64,000 bases of DNA. It comes from Leptolinea tardivitalis. Lineage in GTDB: Bacteria > Chloroflexota > Anaerolineae > Anaerolineales > Anaerolineaceae. The stretch spans positions 310,001 to 374,000 of the forward strand of contig NZ_BBYA01000009.1 of the NCBI RefSeq assembly GCF_001050275.1, in the 5' to 3' direction. The translations under genes and the position numbers were made by a program. Under the pieces are notes generated by a model. The model made no database searches, was not told the origin of the DNA, and was given only the letters and a program-made list of their open reading frames with translations. Below, in pieces: positions 43,715 to 53,452 of the stretch. Within the stretch, counting starts at the first letter, position 1; every line of letters starts with the position of its first letter.

Positions 43715-44164
43715 TTATCTGGTGATCATCTTTTCCAGAATCTCAACACTATTCTGGATGCATCCATTACAAACCCGTGAAAAAATGCCCTTCTCTTTTG
43801 CAACTGTACGGGCTTCGGGATCGTTCATGTCAAACCCGAGGATATCATTGCAACGGATGGCTCCATTTCGCTCCTTGAATTCTTTCAAAAATTCCTGGTC
43901 AAGATCATAGACTTTTTCTTTAACCGTTTTATTGGCTTCGCCATCCATGCTGGAGACACCATTCTTCAAGCCGAGTACCATCACGCCACCTGAGAGCGCT
44001 CCGCAGACCTCACCGGAGCGGCCGATACCTCCACCCATGCCAAGCGCCATCTTCTGCCCGATGACCGGATCAACGCCAAGTTCTTCGCAAAAAACGCTGA
44101 TGACAGACTGTGCGCAGCCAAATCCACTGTTATGCAAGGCAATGGCTTTCTCGACCCTGTTCAT
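43715..44164 (-). CDS. C_GCAxxG_C_C family redox protein
   Basis: A 149-residue protein. The family signature is visible as FGCAQSVISVFCEELG near residue 17, GGGIGRSGEVCGALSGGVMVLG near 46, CNDILG near 105 and a C-terminal VCNGCIQNS. The spaced cysteines suggest a metal or redox centre; the family is often fused to or near ferredoxin-type proteins, but its reaction is unknown. A GGAGAATAAG leader supports the start. It converges with the prenyltransferase operon. Confidence 0.92.
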   Translation of the reverse strand: MNRVEKAIALHNSGFGCAQSVISVFCEELGVDPVIGQKMALGMGGGIGRSGEVCGALSGGVMVLGLKNGVSSMDGEANKTVKEKVYDLDQEFLKEFKERNGAIRCNDILGFDMNDPEARTVAKEKGIFSRVCNGCIQNSVEILEKMITR

Positions 44165-44268
44165 ATTCTTATTCTCCTGTTGAAGTATTCATAAGGTTAC
44201 CGGCTATTGTATCTAATTTTTGACTGAATTGGTTTTTATCCGGTACAATGACGGACGGAGTCAGCCTG

Positions 44269-44970
44269 ATGGGCGCCTTCATACCGAAACTGGATGTAGC
44301 TTCTTTTTATCAACATTTTGATGTTCCGATAACCAGGGAAGATTGCGGAGCTCTCTGTTCACCGCATAACCCGAGCGGAAAACCTTTCTGTTGTGATATC
44401 TGCCGGGCAGTACCTGTCGCTTACAGGCAGGAATGGGACTACCTGTCTGCTAATACCGACCAGTGGCATGAGTGGCGGGGAGATGAGTGTACAGAAGAAC
44501 CGGTCAATCCGAAAGAGATGCGGGCAGAAACCCCTGAACATTTGCTGTTACTGGCCTGCAAAGGTCCGCAGGCCTGCCAGCGGCAATACCGTGCCAGCAG
44601 CTGCCGGCAGTTCCCCTTTTTTCCTTATGTCACCGATAATTACCGGTTTATTGGTCTGGCTTATTACTGGGATTTTGAACCTACCTGCTGGATTATCAGT
44701 CACCTGGACCGGGTGACGGATGAATACCGGCGGGAATTTGTTAATACCTATGATGAAATTTTTAATATCTGGCCGGATGAATTTGAAAGTTATGCCGCCA
44801 TGTCAGAAGAAATGAGGGATTTTTTCAAAGAACAGCATCGGCGTTTCCCGGTTTTACACCGCAATGGAAGAACTGTTCTGGTAAGTCCGGTCAGCGAAAG
44901 ATTGCAATACATTTCTGTTGCCAGATTGCGCCGTTTTGGTCCGTATGATTCTAAAGAAGAGCAGCGATAG
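44269..44970 (+). CDS. Cysteine-rich YkgJ-like protein
   Basis: A 233-residue protein with two cysteine groups: DCGALCSPHNPSGKPFCCDIC near residues 23-43 and LLACKGPQACQRQYRASSCRQFPFFPY near 92-118 (given here in two parts of one region). The SSCRQFP ending is that of the YkgJ/CxxCxxCC metal-cluster family (RPxxCRxFP). The C-terminal half is helical and charged. It probably binds zinc or an iron-sulfur cluster; function unknown. I start at the ATG with GGAG eight bases upstream, since the earlier ATG overlaps a TACAAT promoter box (44244-44249). Confidence 0.72.
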   Translation: MGAFIPKLDVASFYQHFDVPITREDCGALCSPHNPSGKPFCCDICRAVPVAYRQEWDYLSANTDQWHEWRGDECTEEPVNPKEMRAETPEHLLLLACKGPQACQRQYRASSCRQFPFFPYVTDNYRFIGLAYYWDFEPTCWIISHLDRVTDEYRREFVNTYDEIFNIWPDEFESYAAMSEEMRDFFKEQHRRFPVLHRNGRTVLVSPVSERLQYISVARLRRFGPYDSKEEQR

Positions 44971-45055
44971 ATTCTTAGTTAAGGTATTCATATACCCGTG
45001 TATATAATACTTGTACAATCGGTTGAACACGGGTGATTCAGGAGGTTTTTTCAAT

Positions 45056-48000
45056 ATGAACAAACGGTGGATGTTTCTCGCCTTAATTCTCTGTATGGCA
45101 TTTAATTCGTTTGGATTTGCAGGCCATACCTATGAGAGCCAGGCAAATCTGGCAGAGACTGTGATTCCAACATCGGAAGAGACAGGTCAAACTCCACCGG
45201 CAGAAACCCCAACACCTGAAACGGTTTCATCAACTCCAACAGCGGAACAAACATTGACACCGGGCGATACATCTGCCCCTGTACAACCAACCACACCCGT
45301 AATGACTGCAGTTGTTCCAACCGAAGAGATCGCTCCAACGACCGCCCCGGAACAGGCGCAGGTGATCAATGCAGAAAACAGCTCCAAACTGACTCTCAAA
45401 CGACAGGACGGAATCGGGTGGGGCTCCCTGCAGAAATTAATCGTTTCTCCTGATGGTAAAAACGTGTTGCTTTCGTATTCAACCCGTCTGACTCTGTTGA
45501 ATCTGGGTGATCTTAGCACGATCTGGGAAGTGGACCCTGGCCGGATTCTTACGGATATCACATTCACCAAAGATGGCAGTCATCTGGTTTCCTGTTCTCC
45601 GGGTGGAACCGTTCAGATTATTGATGCCGCCACGGGGGCCATTTTGACCACCTCGATCCCGCAAAGGGAAGGCGTCAGGTCAATGGCATTATCAGATCAT
45701 GGTGAATATTTCGCCATTCTGGATTACACCGGTATTTCCACAGTATGGAATATAAGCACCGGAAAACAGGTACAGGATAACAATGGCGCGGCCAATCCGG
45801 GTGGTATCAATGCTATTTTCATGTCTCCGGGCGGCGGAACACTGTTGATTGATGGCATCGACTCAAAAGTTCACAAACAGGTTCAGCAATGGAATGTGAC
45901 CGACGGAAAGTTCAAAATTGGTTTGCTGGGTGTATTAAATGAAATGGTGAGATGGAAATTTTCACCTGATGCCAGGCGTATTTTTGGGATTAACACCCGC
46001 AGTTTGACGGCTCAACCAGCCAACACACTGGTCTCCTGGAATTCTGCCAATGGTGTATTACTCAAGACGTATGATTCAGTGGGGTTGATTACCGATTATA
46101 AAATCTCTCCCGATGGCACAACGCTATTGATAGCCACGGAGGATAACCAGATTCATGTGCTCGATGTTGAATCTGGCGGTAAAAAAGGAGTATTTGCAAA
46201 ACATACCACACGAATTGCGGGTATGGATTTTACACCTGACAGTCAGGGGGTGGTTTCGTTGGGTGTGGATGGCAAATTGTATGAGTGGAATGTGGCCAAC
46301 CAGAAAGCAGATTCAGAGCATGATCTCAAGTTTGCCACGCCACGAGATTCGATGATGTTTTCTTCGCAGGGACAGAGGGCGGCATTGCTATCCCCTGATC
46401 AAAAGAAACTGGGCGTCATGGATGTTGGAACCCTCTCAGGTGTGCAGATGATTGGTCCGGAGGAAATTTCACTGCGCATACCCGCCCTTTCTCCACGCGG
46501 CGATCTTGCGGCGGCCATAGACGCGCAGAATGGTTTGAATATCTGGGATGTTACCAGCGGTAAAAAATTACAGACCATACCGACCAAGACCCGGCAGCCT
46601 GTGAAAAAGATCAAGTTCTCCCCGGATGGGAAACTTGTGGCCACCCTAAGCGAAGGTCAAATATTTGTGTGGGACGCAGCCACCGGCAGCAAAGTCAGAG
46701 AAGTTGCCGGGCAGAACGATTTTGATTTTTCACCTGTCGAGAAGATTCTGGCATCAGACAGCACAGACAATCGTCTTTTCCTTACCAACCTGGATACCGG
46801 CAAGACGGTAACGGCTATCCCTGGCGACCATATCGATGCAATCAGTTATTCACCGGGTGGAGATCGGATCGCCATTGGTGGGCAGAAAGTGCAGGCCAAA
46901 GAGCGTGGTCTGGTTAACCTGATTTACCAGATCGATTTGACCAGCAAACAACGCATGCCCGTTGAGATGCCGGAATTGCTGGGAACTGTGAGCAGCATGG
47001 CCTATTCACCCAACATGGACCTGCTGGCTGCCAGTGATTCTCAGGGAAATATTTACCTTTGGAACTTGATGGATGGCAAACGGACAGCCTTTTTTGAAGA
47101 GTTGGCGTTCTCTCCGAGTGAGTTGGCTTTTAATAAAGAAGGAACCGAGCTCCTGGTTGGCGGCGGGGATGGAACAATCGGCGTGATTTCTACCACCGGT
47201 GGTGAAACAGCCGGACAGCCCAAAGCGGCTGAAGCACCTGGTGAAAGCACCATACCCGAACTTTCGAGTACACCCTATACTCATACGAAAGGATCTGTCA
47301 CGGTTCAATTACCACAGGGATGGAATTTAAAGGAACCCTCTGATCTGGCTTTTGTCTCATCAGAAAAAAATAGTAACGGTATTGTGGCTTTTGTGGCCAC
47401 CAATACTATCAATCCACTGACTGATGAGGGCTTCCTGAATTACATCAGCGGCTGTGAAGCGCAATTTGCCATCTCTGTTGCCAATTACAAAGAGACGGAT
47501 CGCGGCATTGATACACGTAAGGGAAGTGGTTATGTAACAAAAACTGTTTCGATTTCTGGTATTGAATATTTCTTCGAGACGTATTACACCCGCGATGGAT
47601 CCATTGTTTACCAGGTAAACTTCTTTACCCGTAAGCCATATATTGAAACCTATCTGCCCATTTATCAGGGCATATACGCCAGCCTCAAAATTAATAAAGC
47701 CTATATATCCAAACAGATGCCTTACGAGGAAGTGAATACGATAAACGGGGCAGACAATAGCTTTGTTTATGCCGTTCCAACCGGATGGATATCCGAGACA
47801 ATGCAGGTCACCGATACAAACGCACGACAGTATTCTGCACCTGATAAATCGGCATTGATGCAGGTTTTTGCCATTCCATGGGATGACAAACAAATGATTG
47901 GTGATACAGAAATCTATGCCAGCATGCAAACCTGGCTGGAAACACAGGAAGGCACAGTGACCATTGTCAACCGTGAAAAAACGGAAACAGGCGGCTGGCA

Positions 48001-48163
48001 GATCACCTATGCCCTGCCGGAAAAAAACCGAAATGGAGTAATCACCGGGCTTAAAATCGGAACCAACCTCCAGACGTTGAATGTTGAATACCCCACTGAT
48101 CTGGCGGCTCAATACTCCATGCTGGCGGCCAAACTGGTTGCCCGGTTTTCTCTTCCAAAGTAA
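45056..48163 (+). CDS. Exported WD40 beta-propeller protein
   Basis: A 1035-residue protein. The signal peptide covers about residues 1-25 (WMFLALILCMAFNSFGFA). A Thr/Pro/Glu-rich linker follows to about 100. From there to about 730 run WD40-type blades, with repeats such as FSPDGKLVATLSEGQIFVWDAATG and TPDSQGVVSLGVDGKLYEWN; the length fits around 14 blades, perhaps two propellers. The C-terminal 300 residues hold two similar alpha-beta modules (GSVTVQLPQGWNL and FVYAVPTGWISE openings), which look like PsbP-type domains. Likely a cell-surface scaffold. AGGAGG precedes the ATG at good spacing. Confidence 0.87.
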   Translation: MNKRWMFLALILCMAFNSFGFAGHTYESQANLAETVIPTSEETGQTPPAETPTPETVSSTPTAEQTLTPGDTSAPVQPTTPVMTAVVPTEEIAPTTAPEQAQVINAENSSKLTLKRQDGIGWGSLQKLIVSPDGKNVLLSYSTRLTLLNLGDLSTIWEVDPGRILTDITFTKDGSHLVSCSPGGTVQIIDAATGAILTTSIPQREGVRSMALSDHGEYFAILDYTGISTVWNISTGKQVQDNNGAANPGGINAIFMSPGGGTLLIDGIDSKVHKQVQQWNVTDGKFKIGLLGVLNEMVRWKFSPDARRIFGINTRSLTAQPANTLVSWNSANGVLLKTYDSVGLITDYKISPDGTTLLIATEDNQIHVLDVESGGKKGVFAKHTTRIAGMDFTPDSQGVVSLGVDGKLYEWNVANQKADSEHDLKFATPRDSMMFSSQGQRAALLSPDQKKLGVMDVGTLSGVQMIGPEEISLRIPALSPRGDLAAAIDAQNGLNIWDVTSGKKLQTIPTKTRQPVKKIKFSPDGKLVATLSEGQIFVWDAATGSKVREVAGQNDFDFSPVEKILASDSTDNRLFLTNLDTGKTVTAIPGDHIDAISYSPGGDRIAIGGQKVQAKERGLVNLIYQIDLTSKQRMPVEMPELLGTVSSMAYSPNMDLLAASDSQGNIYLWNLMDGKRTAFFEELAFSPSELAFNKEGTELLVGGGDGTIGVISTTGGETAGQPKAAEAPGESTIPELSSTPYTHTKGSVTVQLPQGWNLKEPSDLAFVSSEKNSNGIVAFVATNTINPLTDEGFLNYISGCEAQFAISVANYKETDRGIDTRKGSGYVTKTVSISGIEYFFETYYTRDGSIVYQVNFFTRKPYIETYLPIYQGIYASLKINKAYISKQMPYEEVNTINGADNSFVYAVPTGWISETMQVTDTNARQYSAPDKSALMQVFAIPWDDKQMIGDTEIYASMQTWLETQEGTVTIVNREKTETGGWQITYALPEKNRNGVITGLKIGTNLQTLNVEYPTDLAAQYSMLAAKLVARFSLPK

Positions 48164-48203
48164 ATTGAGGCAGTCATGCACAATAAACATTAACAATGTC
48201 TAT

Positions 48204-48238
48204 CAGACCTGATCAGATGAAAGGTCCGATCAGGTCTG
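48204..48238 (+). terminator. Hairpin after the WD40 gene, possible terminator
   Basis: A perfect 11-bp stem CAGACCTGATC (48204-48214) / GATCAGGTCTG (48228-48238) with a 13-nt loop. There is no T run afterwards, so it may act as an mRNA-stabilising or partial terminator hairpin. Confidence 0.5.
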
Positions 48239-48340
48239 GTTCAACTGGCGCTTTGCAGGGAAGAATTTGCCACGTAAAATAATTATCAGAAACAGTATCC
48301 AGTGTTCATAGATGGGGATTTATTTAGAAGGTGAATGGCT

Positions 48341-50779
48341 ATGAAAAACCGAATGGCTCTGGTTTTAATGGCTTTATTACTGGTTTCCTGTCAGGTGGTT
48401 CCGTTTTCTTCTGTGCCAGATGAAACATTTTTCTCTGGAGCAGCAGGATTGCGGCGGCCTGTACGGCCGCAATCAGACACTACCTTTGGCACGACTCCTC
48501 TGAAAGAATGGTATGAAACCCCCTATAAATTGCAGGGCGATGACTTGCCTGTTAATCTGGAAATGGTCGAAAACTGGGAGGTGGCGGGTGATTTCACCTC
48601 TGCACAAACAGCATTCCTTTCGGCAAATGGTTTTGCTGTGTTGCACACTGGTGATGAACAGTTTTCTGATATCCGTGAACAGGTTTCCACCCGTTATGGG
48701 CAGCCGTACTATCTCACTACTGATGCCGCCTATCATGCCCTGCATATCAATTTTGATGCTCTGTTGAAGCAGCTTGAAAAAGAGGTATTCAAGACGGAAG
48801 CCTCAGAGATCATCTCGGCTATGCTTGATCAGGTGACAGAATATGCATCGGGCTTGAAGGGAACACCTCTGGAGGAAGACGCCTACCTGGCTGAAGCGTA
48901 CCTGGGTGTGGCTTTGAAACTTTTTGATGACACCACCCGGCTTCCGGGCGATTTATCCAAAAAAATCCAACCACAACTGAATCAAATACAGGCCGGGAAT
49001 GGCCGGGAAAAATCCGTACTCATTCCGGGCTTTGAAGACGATTATGGTGCGTATAAACCCGTGGGACATTATGCCGGTGATCCTGATCTGGAGAATTACT
49101 TCAGGGCTATGACCTGGCTGGGCAGGGTGGCTTTCAAATTCCGTGATGTGGAGAATCCACAATTCAAACCGTCCAGAACTCCTTTGATCCTCACACTGGC
49201 GTTGCGCGAGACAAAAACCGCACATGGCCCGGCGATCGACCGGTACCTGCATCTGATGGATACCCTGGGTTATCTGATTGGCCCAACAGACGATGGTGGT
49301 CCGGTGGAAACGGGCACACTGATGAATTCGATTTACGGCCGAAAGCTCTCCATTGAATCACTGGCCGATGACCAAAACTGGCAGGCATTCCTATCCAGGG
49401 TTGACGCTCTTCCCCGGCCAAAAATCAATTCGACATTCGTAAATACCACCATTGCTTTGAATAAAGAGCGCAGCTGGCGTCTGATGGGTCAGCGTTTTAC
49501 GCTGGATGCCATGATTTTCCAGAATTTGATTTTCGACAAAGTGGGTACAGAGGCGAAAAAACGCGAATTCCCTTCTGGATTGGATGTAGCTGCCGCGTTT
49601 GGCTCAACCGCTGCATTGGAAGCACAGAAAAAGGCCGGTGAAACCGGTTATGAGAATTACCCCATCCAGATGGAAAAACTACAAAATCTGGTGAAAAACC
49701 AGCCGCAAAAAGAGTGGCTCAGCACATTTTATTCCGGGTGGTTGTATGCGTTCATACCCCAGCTGCAAACCAAAGGTGATGCTTTCCCTCCGCTTATGAC
49801 CACATCGGCCTGGCAAAATCGAGAACTCAACAGTATGCTGGGAAGCTGGGCAGAATTGAAACATGACACCGCTCTGTATACCAAAATGCCTGAAATGATG
49901 GGCGGCGGCGGCCCTCCGGGATCACCATCAGCGCCTGGCTATGTGGAACCCAATCCAAACGTATTTTTCCGGCTGGCTTATATTGCCGGTGCCATTAAGG
50001 AGGGTCTGGAACGTCGCGGATATGCACAGGAAAATCAAAATTGGACAGAATCTGGAAACAATCTATCGTTTTCTGATCTTTGGGGTGGAATGGGTGACCT
50101 GTCTGAACAATTTTTGCATCTTGGTGATATTGCTGTAAAGGAACTTCAGGGACAGAAGCTTACTGGAGATGATTTTGACGTTATTCAATCTCCTCTGGGT
50201 AGAGTTGAATCGAAGGCTCTCTATGCACAAAGAACCGGTCAGGATGCCAAACAGGAGCCAGTGCCTGTGATCGCGTCAGTTTCAGGCGCAGGAAATAGTC
50301 TTCTTGAGGCGGGAGTCGGTAAACTGGACCGTTTGTTTGTTGTAGTTCCCATAAACGGCAAACTCCAGATCGCCCAGGGCGGAGTGTTTACCTATTACGA
50401 ATTTAAACAACCCCGGACGAACCGTTTGACGGATGAAGAATGGCGATCCCGTGTGAATTCCAATTCGCCCAAATTGCCTGCATACACAGAGAACTATTTG
50501 TTGGCTGGCGGGAAAACGAAGGATATTCTGGCTTTTCGGATTGGAGATGTTTATCTCATCACAGAGAAAGGTGGAAAACCGCCGTTAAACCTGCGCGACA
50601 ATCCATCAAAATCAGCGAATATTTTGGATGGACTAAAAAAAGACACCTATCTGGAGATCACGGATGGTCCAAAGACCAGTGGGGGACTGCAATGGTGGAA
50701 GGTCAGGGTTTTTGGCAGTGAAAAAGAAGGCTGGGTGGCTGAAAACCAGGAATGGTACGAAAGAGCGCATGGACAATAA
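48341..50779 (+). CDS. DUF3160 lipoprotein with C-terminal SH3 domain
   Basis: An 812-residue lipoprotein: LLLVSCQ lipobox near residue 17 after a short hydrophobic signal, so it is anchored outside the membrane. The bulk (about 70-690) matches DUF3160, with FLSANGFAVL near 90, RYGQPYYLTTDAAYHALHINFD, LMTTSAWQNRELNSMLGSWAELKHDT (region near 490, here one of the strongest family blocks, shown without its tail) and DVIQSP. The C-terminal 65 residues form a bacterial SH3 (PLNLRDNPSKSANILDGLKK, WWKVRV, GWVAENQEWYE), a wall-binding type. Function unknown. An ATG at 48335 is an alternative start. Confidence 0.87.
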   Translation: MKNRMALVLMALLLVSCQVVPFSSVPDETFFSGAAGLRRPVRPQSDTTFGTTPLKEWYETPYKLQGDDLPVNLEMVENWEVAGDFTSAQTAFLSANGFAVLHTGDEQFSDIREQVSTRYGQPYYLTTDAAYHALHINFDALLKQLEKEVFKTEASEIISAMLDQVTEYASGLKGTPLEEDAYLAEAYLGVALKLFDDTTRLPGDLSKKIQPQLNQIQAGNGREKSVLIPGFEDDYGAYKPVGHYAGDPDLENYFRAMTWLGRVAFKFRDVENPQFKPSRTPLILTLALRETKTAHGPAIDRYLHLMDTLGYLIGPTDDGGPVETGTLMNSIYGRKLSIESLADDQNWQAFLSRVDALPRPKINSTFVNTTIALNKERSWRLMGQRFTLDAMIFQNLIFDKVGTEAKKREFPSGLDVAAAFGSTAALEAQKKAGETGYENYPIQMEKLQNLVKNQPQKEWLSTFYSGWLYAFIPQLQTKGDAFPPLMTTSAWQNRELNSMLGSWAELKHDTALYTKMPEMMGGGGPPGSPSAPGYVEPNPNVFFRLAYIAGAIKEGLERRGYAQENQNWTESGNNLSFSDLWGGMGDLSEQFLHLGDIAVKELQGQKLTGDDFDVIQSPLGRVESKALYAQRTGQDAKQEPVPVIASVSGAGNSLLEAGVGKLDRLFVVVPINGKLQIAQGGVFTYYEFKQPRTNRLTDEEWRSRVNSNSPKLPAYTENYLLAGGKTKDILAFRIGDVYLITEKGGKPPLNLRDNPSKSANILDGLKKDTYLEITDGPKTSGGLQWWKVRVFGSEKEGWVAENQEWYERAHGQ

Positions 50780-50976
50780 CCGTCTTCCAGTAAAATAATT
50801 AAATATCGGATGTATATTTGTTCGTCCAAAGAGGGAAGCAAGTACACGGCTGACCGTATTTGAAACAGCCGGTGGATGGAAAACTTGCAGGGATACTCTC
50901 GTTATACCTATACAGGAGCAAAAACTGGAAAACTCTCTCCCTTGATCAGCACAATATCATTGAATGGTTGAATTAG

Positions 50977-51174
50977 ATGGATATACTGGCCGGAGAATTG
51001 TTTTCCGCCAATCTGTCTCCTCTGGATGATGAGGAAGTAACAGCCAAAGGGAGAGTCCCACGTCAAAAACAGGTCATACAGGTCGCCTCGATAGCAGCGG
51101 TGGTACTGCTGATTTTACCAGCCTGCATTTTCATGGTTTCCATACTGATTAATATGCTTACCGGGAATAATTAG
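50977..51174 (+). CDS. Small single-helix membrane protein, unknown
   Basis: A 65-residue protein with an acidic and basic N-terminal half (SPLDDEEVTAKGRVPRQKQ) and one membrane helix near 36-60 (VASIAAVVLLILPACIFMV). No family is recognised. No Shine-Dalgarno is visible (GGTTGAATTAG). It is placed within the block of exported proteins. Confidence 0.5.
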   Translation: MDILAGELFSANLSPLDDEEVTAKGRVPRQKQVIQVASIAAVVLLILPACIFMVSILINMLTGNN

Positions 51175-51301
51175 CTTGAAAAGCATCAGTTTTAACTCCA
51201 TGTATTGATTTAATGGTGCCTGTTTGATTCTCAACCCTGTCCAGAATCAGGTTTTGTATGATAGAAACATACATTGTTGTGATACCTGCCTGGAGATTTG
51301 T

Positions 51302-51973
51302 ATGAATTCCGGAAGACGTTTTTCATTGATTTGGGTTTTGCTTATGCCTGTCCTGTTGACAGCCTGCAGCCGCCCGGGCATCTCTGGTTTTGCGCCCGCT
51401 CCGCTGCCCGTTTTTATTGAAACACCTTCCATATCTGCTGAACCGCCGGTTCCCACTGAACCGGGAAGCGTCGAATCGACTGTCAGCCCGGATGCCTATG
51501 ATGTGGTATTGCCGACAGTCCGTCCGGGAGAGATTCGCCAGTGGGCAACCGAAGTCATCGCCAGTTCGCAATACAGCAGCCCGGACTGGGCAGCATCGCA
51601 GGCTCTTGGCAAACCTGACGTTTCTTTATGCGGTGACAACAGGCATGCCTGGGCATCCAAAGGAAACGATACGATTGAATGGATTGAATTGACGTATGAC
51701 ACACCGGTACACCCGACGGAGATTAACATTTACCAGAATTTCAATCCGTCACAGGTGGTGGAAGTCCAGTTAACGGCTGTGGATGGCAGCAAACACCTCA
51801 TTTGGGAAGGATATCCTGAAAAGATCAAGGACTGCCCTGAGGTGATGACGATCGTAGTAGACCTAAACAGGCAGATTTTGGTGAACCGGGTACGGATCAC
51901 CATTGATCAGCGGGTTCTGGGCTGGGGGTGGAATGAAATTGATGCCGTCGAACTGGTCGGCGCAAAAATGTAA
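51302..51973 (+). CDS. Lipoprotein with discoidin-like (galactose-binding) domain
   Basis: A 223-residue lipoprotein. Lipobox VLLTACS is near residue 21, then a Pro/Glu/Thr-rich linker to about 80. The remainder is a jelly-roll galactose-binding-like domain (F5/8 type C style): VIASSQYSSPDWAASQALGKPD, WIELTYDTPVHPTEINIYQN, and WGWNEIDAVELVG at the end. Such modules bind glycans or other surface polymers; the ligand is unknown. GGAG lies six bases before the chosen ATG; the upstream ATG (51224) has neither a site nor a signal peptide. Confidence 0.82.
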   Translation: MNSGRRFSLIWVLLMPVLLTACSRPGISGFAPAPLPVFIETPSISAEPPVPTEPGSVESTVSPDAYDVVLPTVRPGEIRQWATEVIASSQYSSPDWAASQALGKPDVSLCGDNRHAWASKGNDTIEWIELTYDTPVHPTEINIYQNFNPSQVVEVQLTAVDGSKHLIWEGYPEKIKDCPEVMTIVVDLNRQILVNRVRITIDQRVLGWGWNEIDAVELVGAKM

Positions 51974-51988
51974 TGATGATCAAAACAT

Positions 51989-52018
51989 AACAGCCGCCTG
52001 ATCTTTCAGACGGCTGTT
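51989..52018. terminator. Hairpin between convergent genes, probable terminator
   Basis: AACAGCCG (51989-51996) pairs with CGGCTGTT (52011-52018) with an internal CTGA/CAGA extension. On the minus strand the stem is followed by ATGTTTTG, so it may serve the left-going transcript. Confidence 0.6.
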
Positions 52019-52050
52019 GAAAACTGGCTCATCCAATCCGGTTGGCGATG

Positions 52051-52569
52051 TTATTCCAGGCTGTTGAAAATACTGGTAAACAGTTCCTGAAGTTTCTGTT
52101 GGACGGAATTCTGGGCGGATGAGCCGAAAGCGACATCGTTCAAAGAATCGTTTTCCCGTTGGGCATACTGTTCATCCGGGGGCATCATACCCGGATTCGC
52201 AGGCGGTTCTGGCGGTTTAAGCTGGGAAATATCACCGCCGTTGGCGACATCGCGGAATTTTGTTGCCAGGTCTGAAAGCATGGAGCTGGCAGAAGACAGA
52301 TCTTCATCCTCTGAAGCGGCCTCGAGTTTATCGGCGATGCTTGAAACGACCTCCTGGAATTTTTCGGGATCGGATTCCTGCAAGTCTTGAAGTTTACTGA
52401 AGAATTCTGATGGATTGGATGACTCCATGCTATCCATGCCAGAAAGACCGAACATCCCCATGGGAGGCGGCGGCGGGGTGGTTCCCGATACGCCATTGAC
52501 TCCAGATGAGCTGGATGTACCGCTTAATTGCTGTAAATACGGATTGTTGCCTATGCTTGAAATTGTCAT
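52051..52569 (-). CDS. Ser/Pro/Met-rich low-complexity protein, unknown
   Basis: A 172-residue acidic protein without signal peptide. Residues 15-50 are Ser/Gly/Pro-rich with a run of five prolines. The middle (55-115) is a helical acidic segment (FFSKLQDLQESDPEKFQEVV). The end has QNSVQQKLQELFTSIFNSLE. I do not know the family; the layout resembles small proteins of unknown role found with motility or secretion genes in other phyla, but nothing of that sort is nearby. AAGGAG precedes the ATG. Confidence 0.72.
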   Translation of the reverse strand: MTISSIGNNPYLQQLSGTSSSSGVNGVSGTTPPPPPMGMFGLSGMDSMESSNPSEFFSKLQDLQESDPEKFQEVVSSIADKLEAASEDEDLSSASSMLSDLATKFRDVANGGDISQLKPPEPPANPGMMPPDEQYAQRENDSLNDVAFGSSAQNSVQQKLQELFTSIFNSLE

Positions 52570-52771
52570 GATTACTCCTTTGTCCTGTGGATGATTGGCG
52601 GCTTACCCTGGGAAGATCCAAACACAGGAAGGTTCGTTCAGGTAATCCGTGATGGGTTACTTTCTATCTTAAGAATGCCAGCATAAAGAATCCATGAAGA
52701 AAATATCGAGAATTGTGGAGAAAAGTCTCCATAAACCTTCACATTTCAGGTCTATGGGATAATGATGAAGA

Positions 52772-53452
52772 ATGATGGAAAAAACAATCCTGATCATAGA
52801 AGATGAGCAGCAGATCGTTGAAATTTGCCGTGATTACCTGCAGGCAGCCGGTTTCTCTGTGATTTCTGCTGCTGATGGATTAAGCGGATTTGACCTGGTC
52901 TGGAAAGCAAACCCATCCCTGGTGGTGCTTGATCTTATGCTCCCCGGTATGGACGGGATGGAAATTTGCCGTCGGATCCGGGAGAAAAGTTCGAAACCGG
53001 TAATCATCCTGACAGCCCGTCACAGGGAATTGGATAAACTGGAAGGATTGGAATCAGGTGCTGATGATTACCTGACCAAGCCATTCAGCCCCCGCGAACT
53101 GGTGGCGCGTATACAGACAGTATTAAGACGGGCGGGTAATGGTCAGGGAGATAAAAATTTTCAAAAAGCCGCCCTGCAGCTTGATCGCGACCATTACCGG
53201 GCTATTCTGCCGTGGGGTGAGGTTTCGTTGACTCCCACGGAATTTGACATCCTGGCCGAATTAAGCAGCCGGCCGGGCGAAATTTTTTCGCGGGGTGACC
53301 TGCTGAGTGCCGCCCGGGGTGTTTCTTTTGAGAGTTATGAGCGCGCCATCGATTCACATATCCGCAATCTACGGCGCAAAATTGACCGTGAAGAATTAGG
53401 TGAACGGCACATTATCACGGTGCATGGATTTGGATACAAATACGTCGAATGA
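52772..53452 (+). CDS. OmpR-type response regulator
   Basis: A 226-residue regulator. The receiver domain covers about 1-118 (ILIIEDEQQIVEICRD, LVVLDLMLPGMDGMEI with phospho-acceptor Asp, ILTARH, DDYLTKPFSP). The winged helix covers about 130-226 (SLTPTEFDILAELSSRPGEIF, RAIDSHIRNLRRKI, VHGFGYKYVE). GATAAT at 52758-52763 lies eight bases before the ATG, so the leader is very short; a second ATG follows directly. Its stop overlaps the kinase start by four bases. Confidence 0.94.
   Translation: MMEKTILIIEDEQQIVEICRDYLQAAGFSVISAADGLSGFDLVWKANPSLVVLDLMLPGMDGMEICRRIREKSSKPVIILTARHRELDKLEGLESGADDYLTKPFSPRELVARIQTVLRRAGNGQGDKNFQKAALQLDRDHYRAILPWGEVSLTPTEFDILAELSSRPGEIFSRGDLLSAARGVSFESYERAIDSHIRNLRRKIDREELGERHIITVHGFGYKYVE

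Noticed and set aside
47360-48196. 278-codon minus-strand frame opposite the WD40 gene
   Set aside because: Long only because of codon bias in the plus-strand gene; no domain and no start signal.
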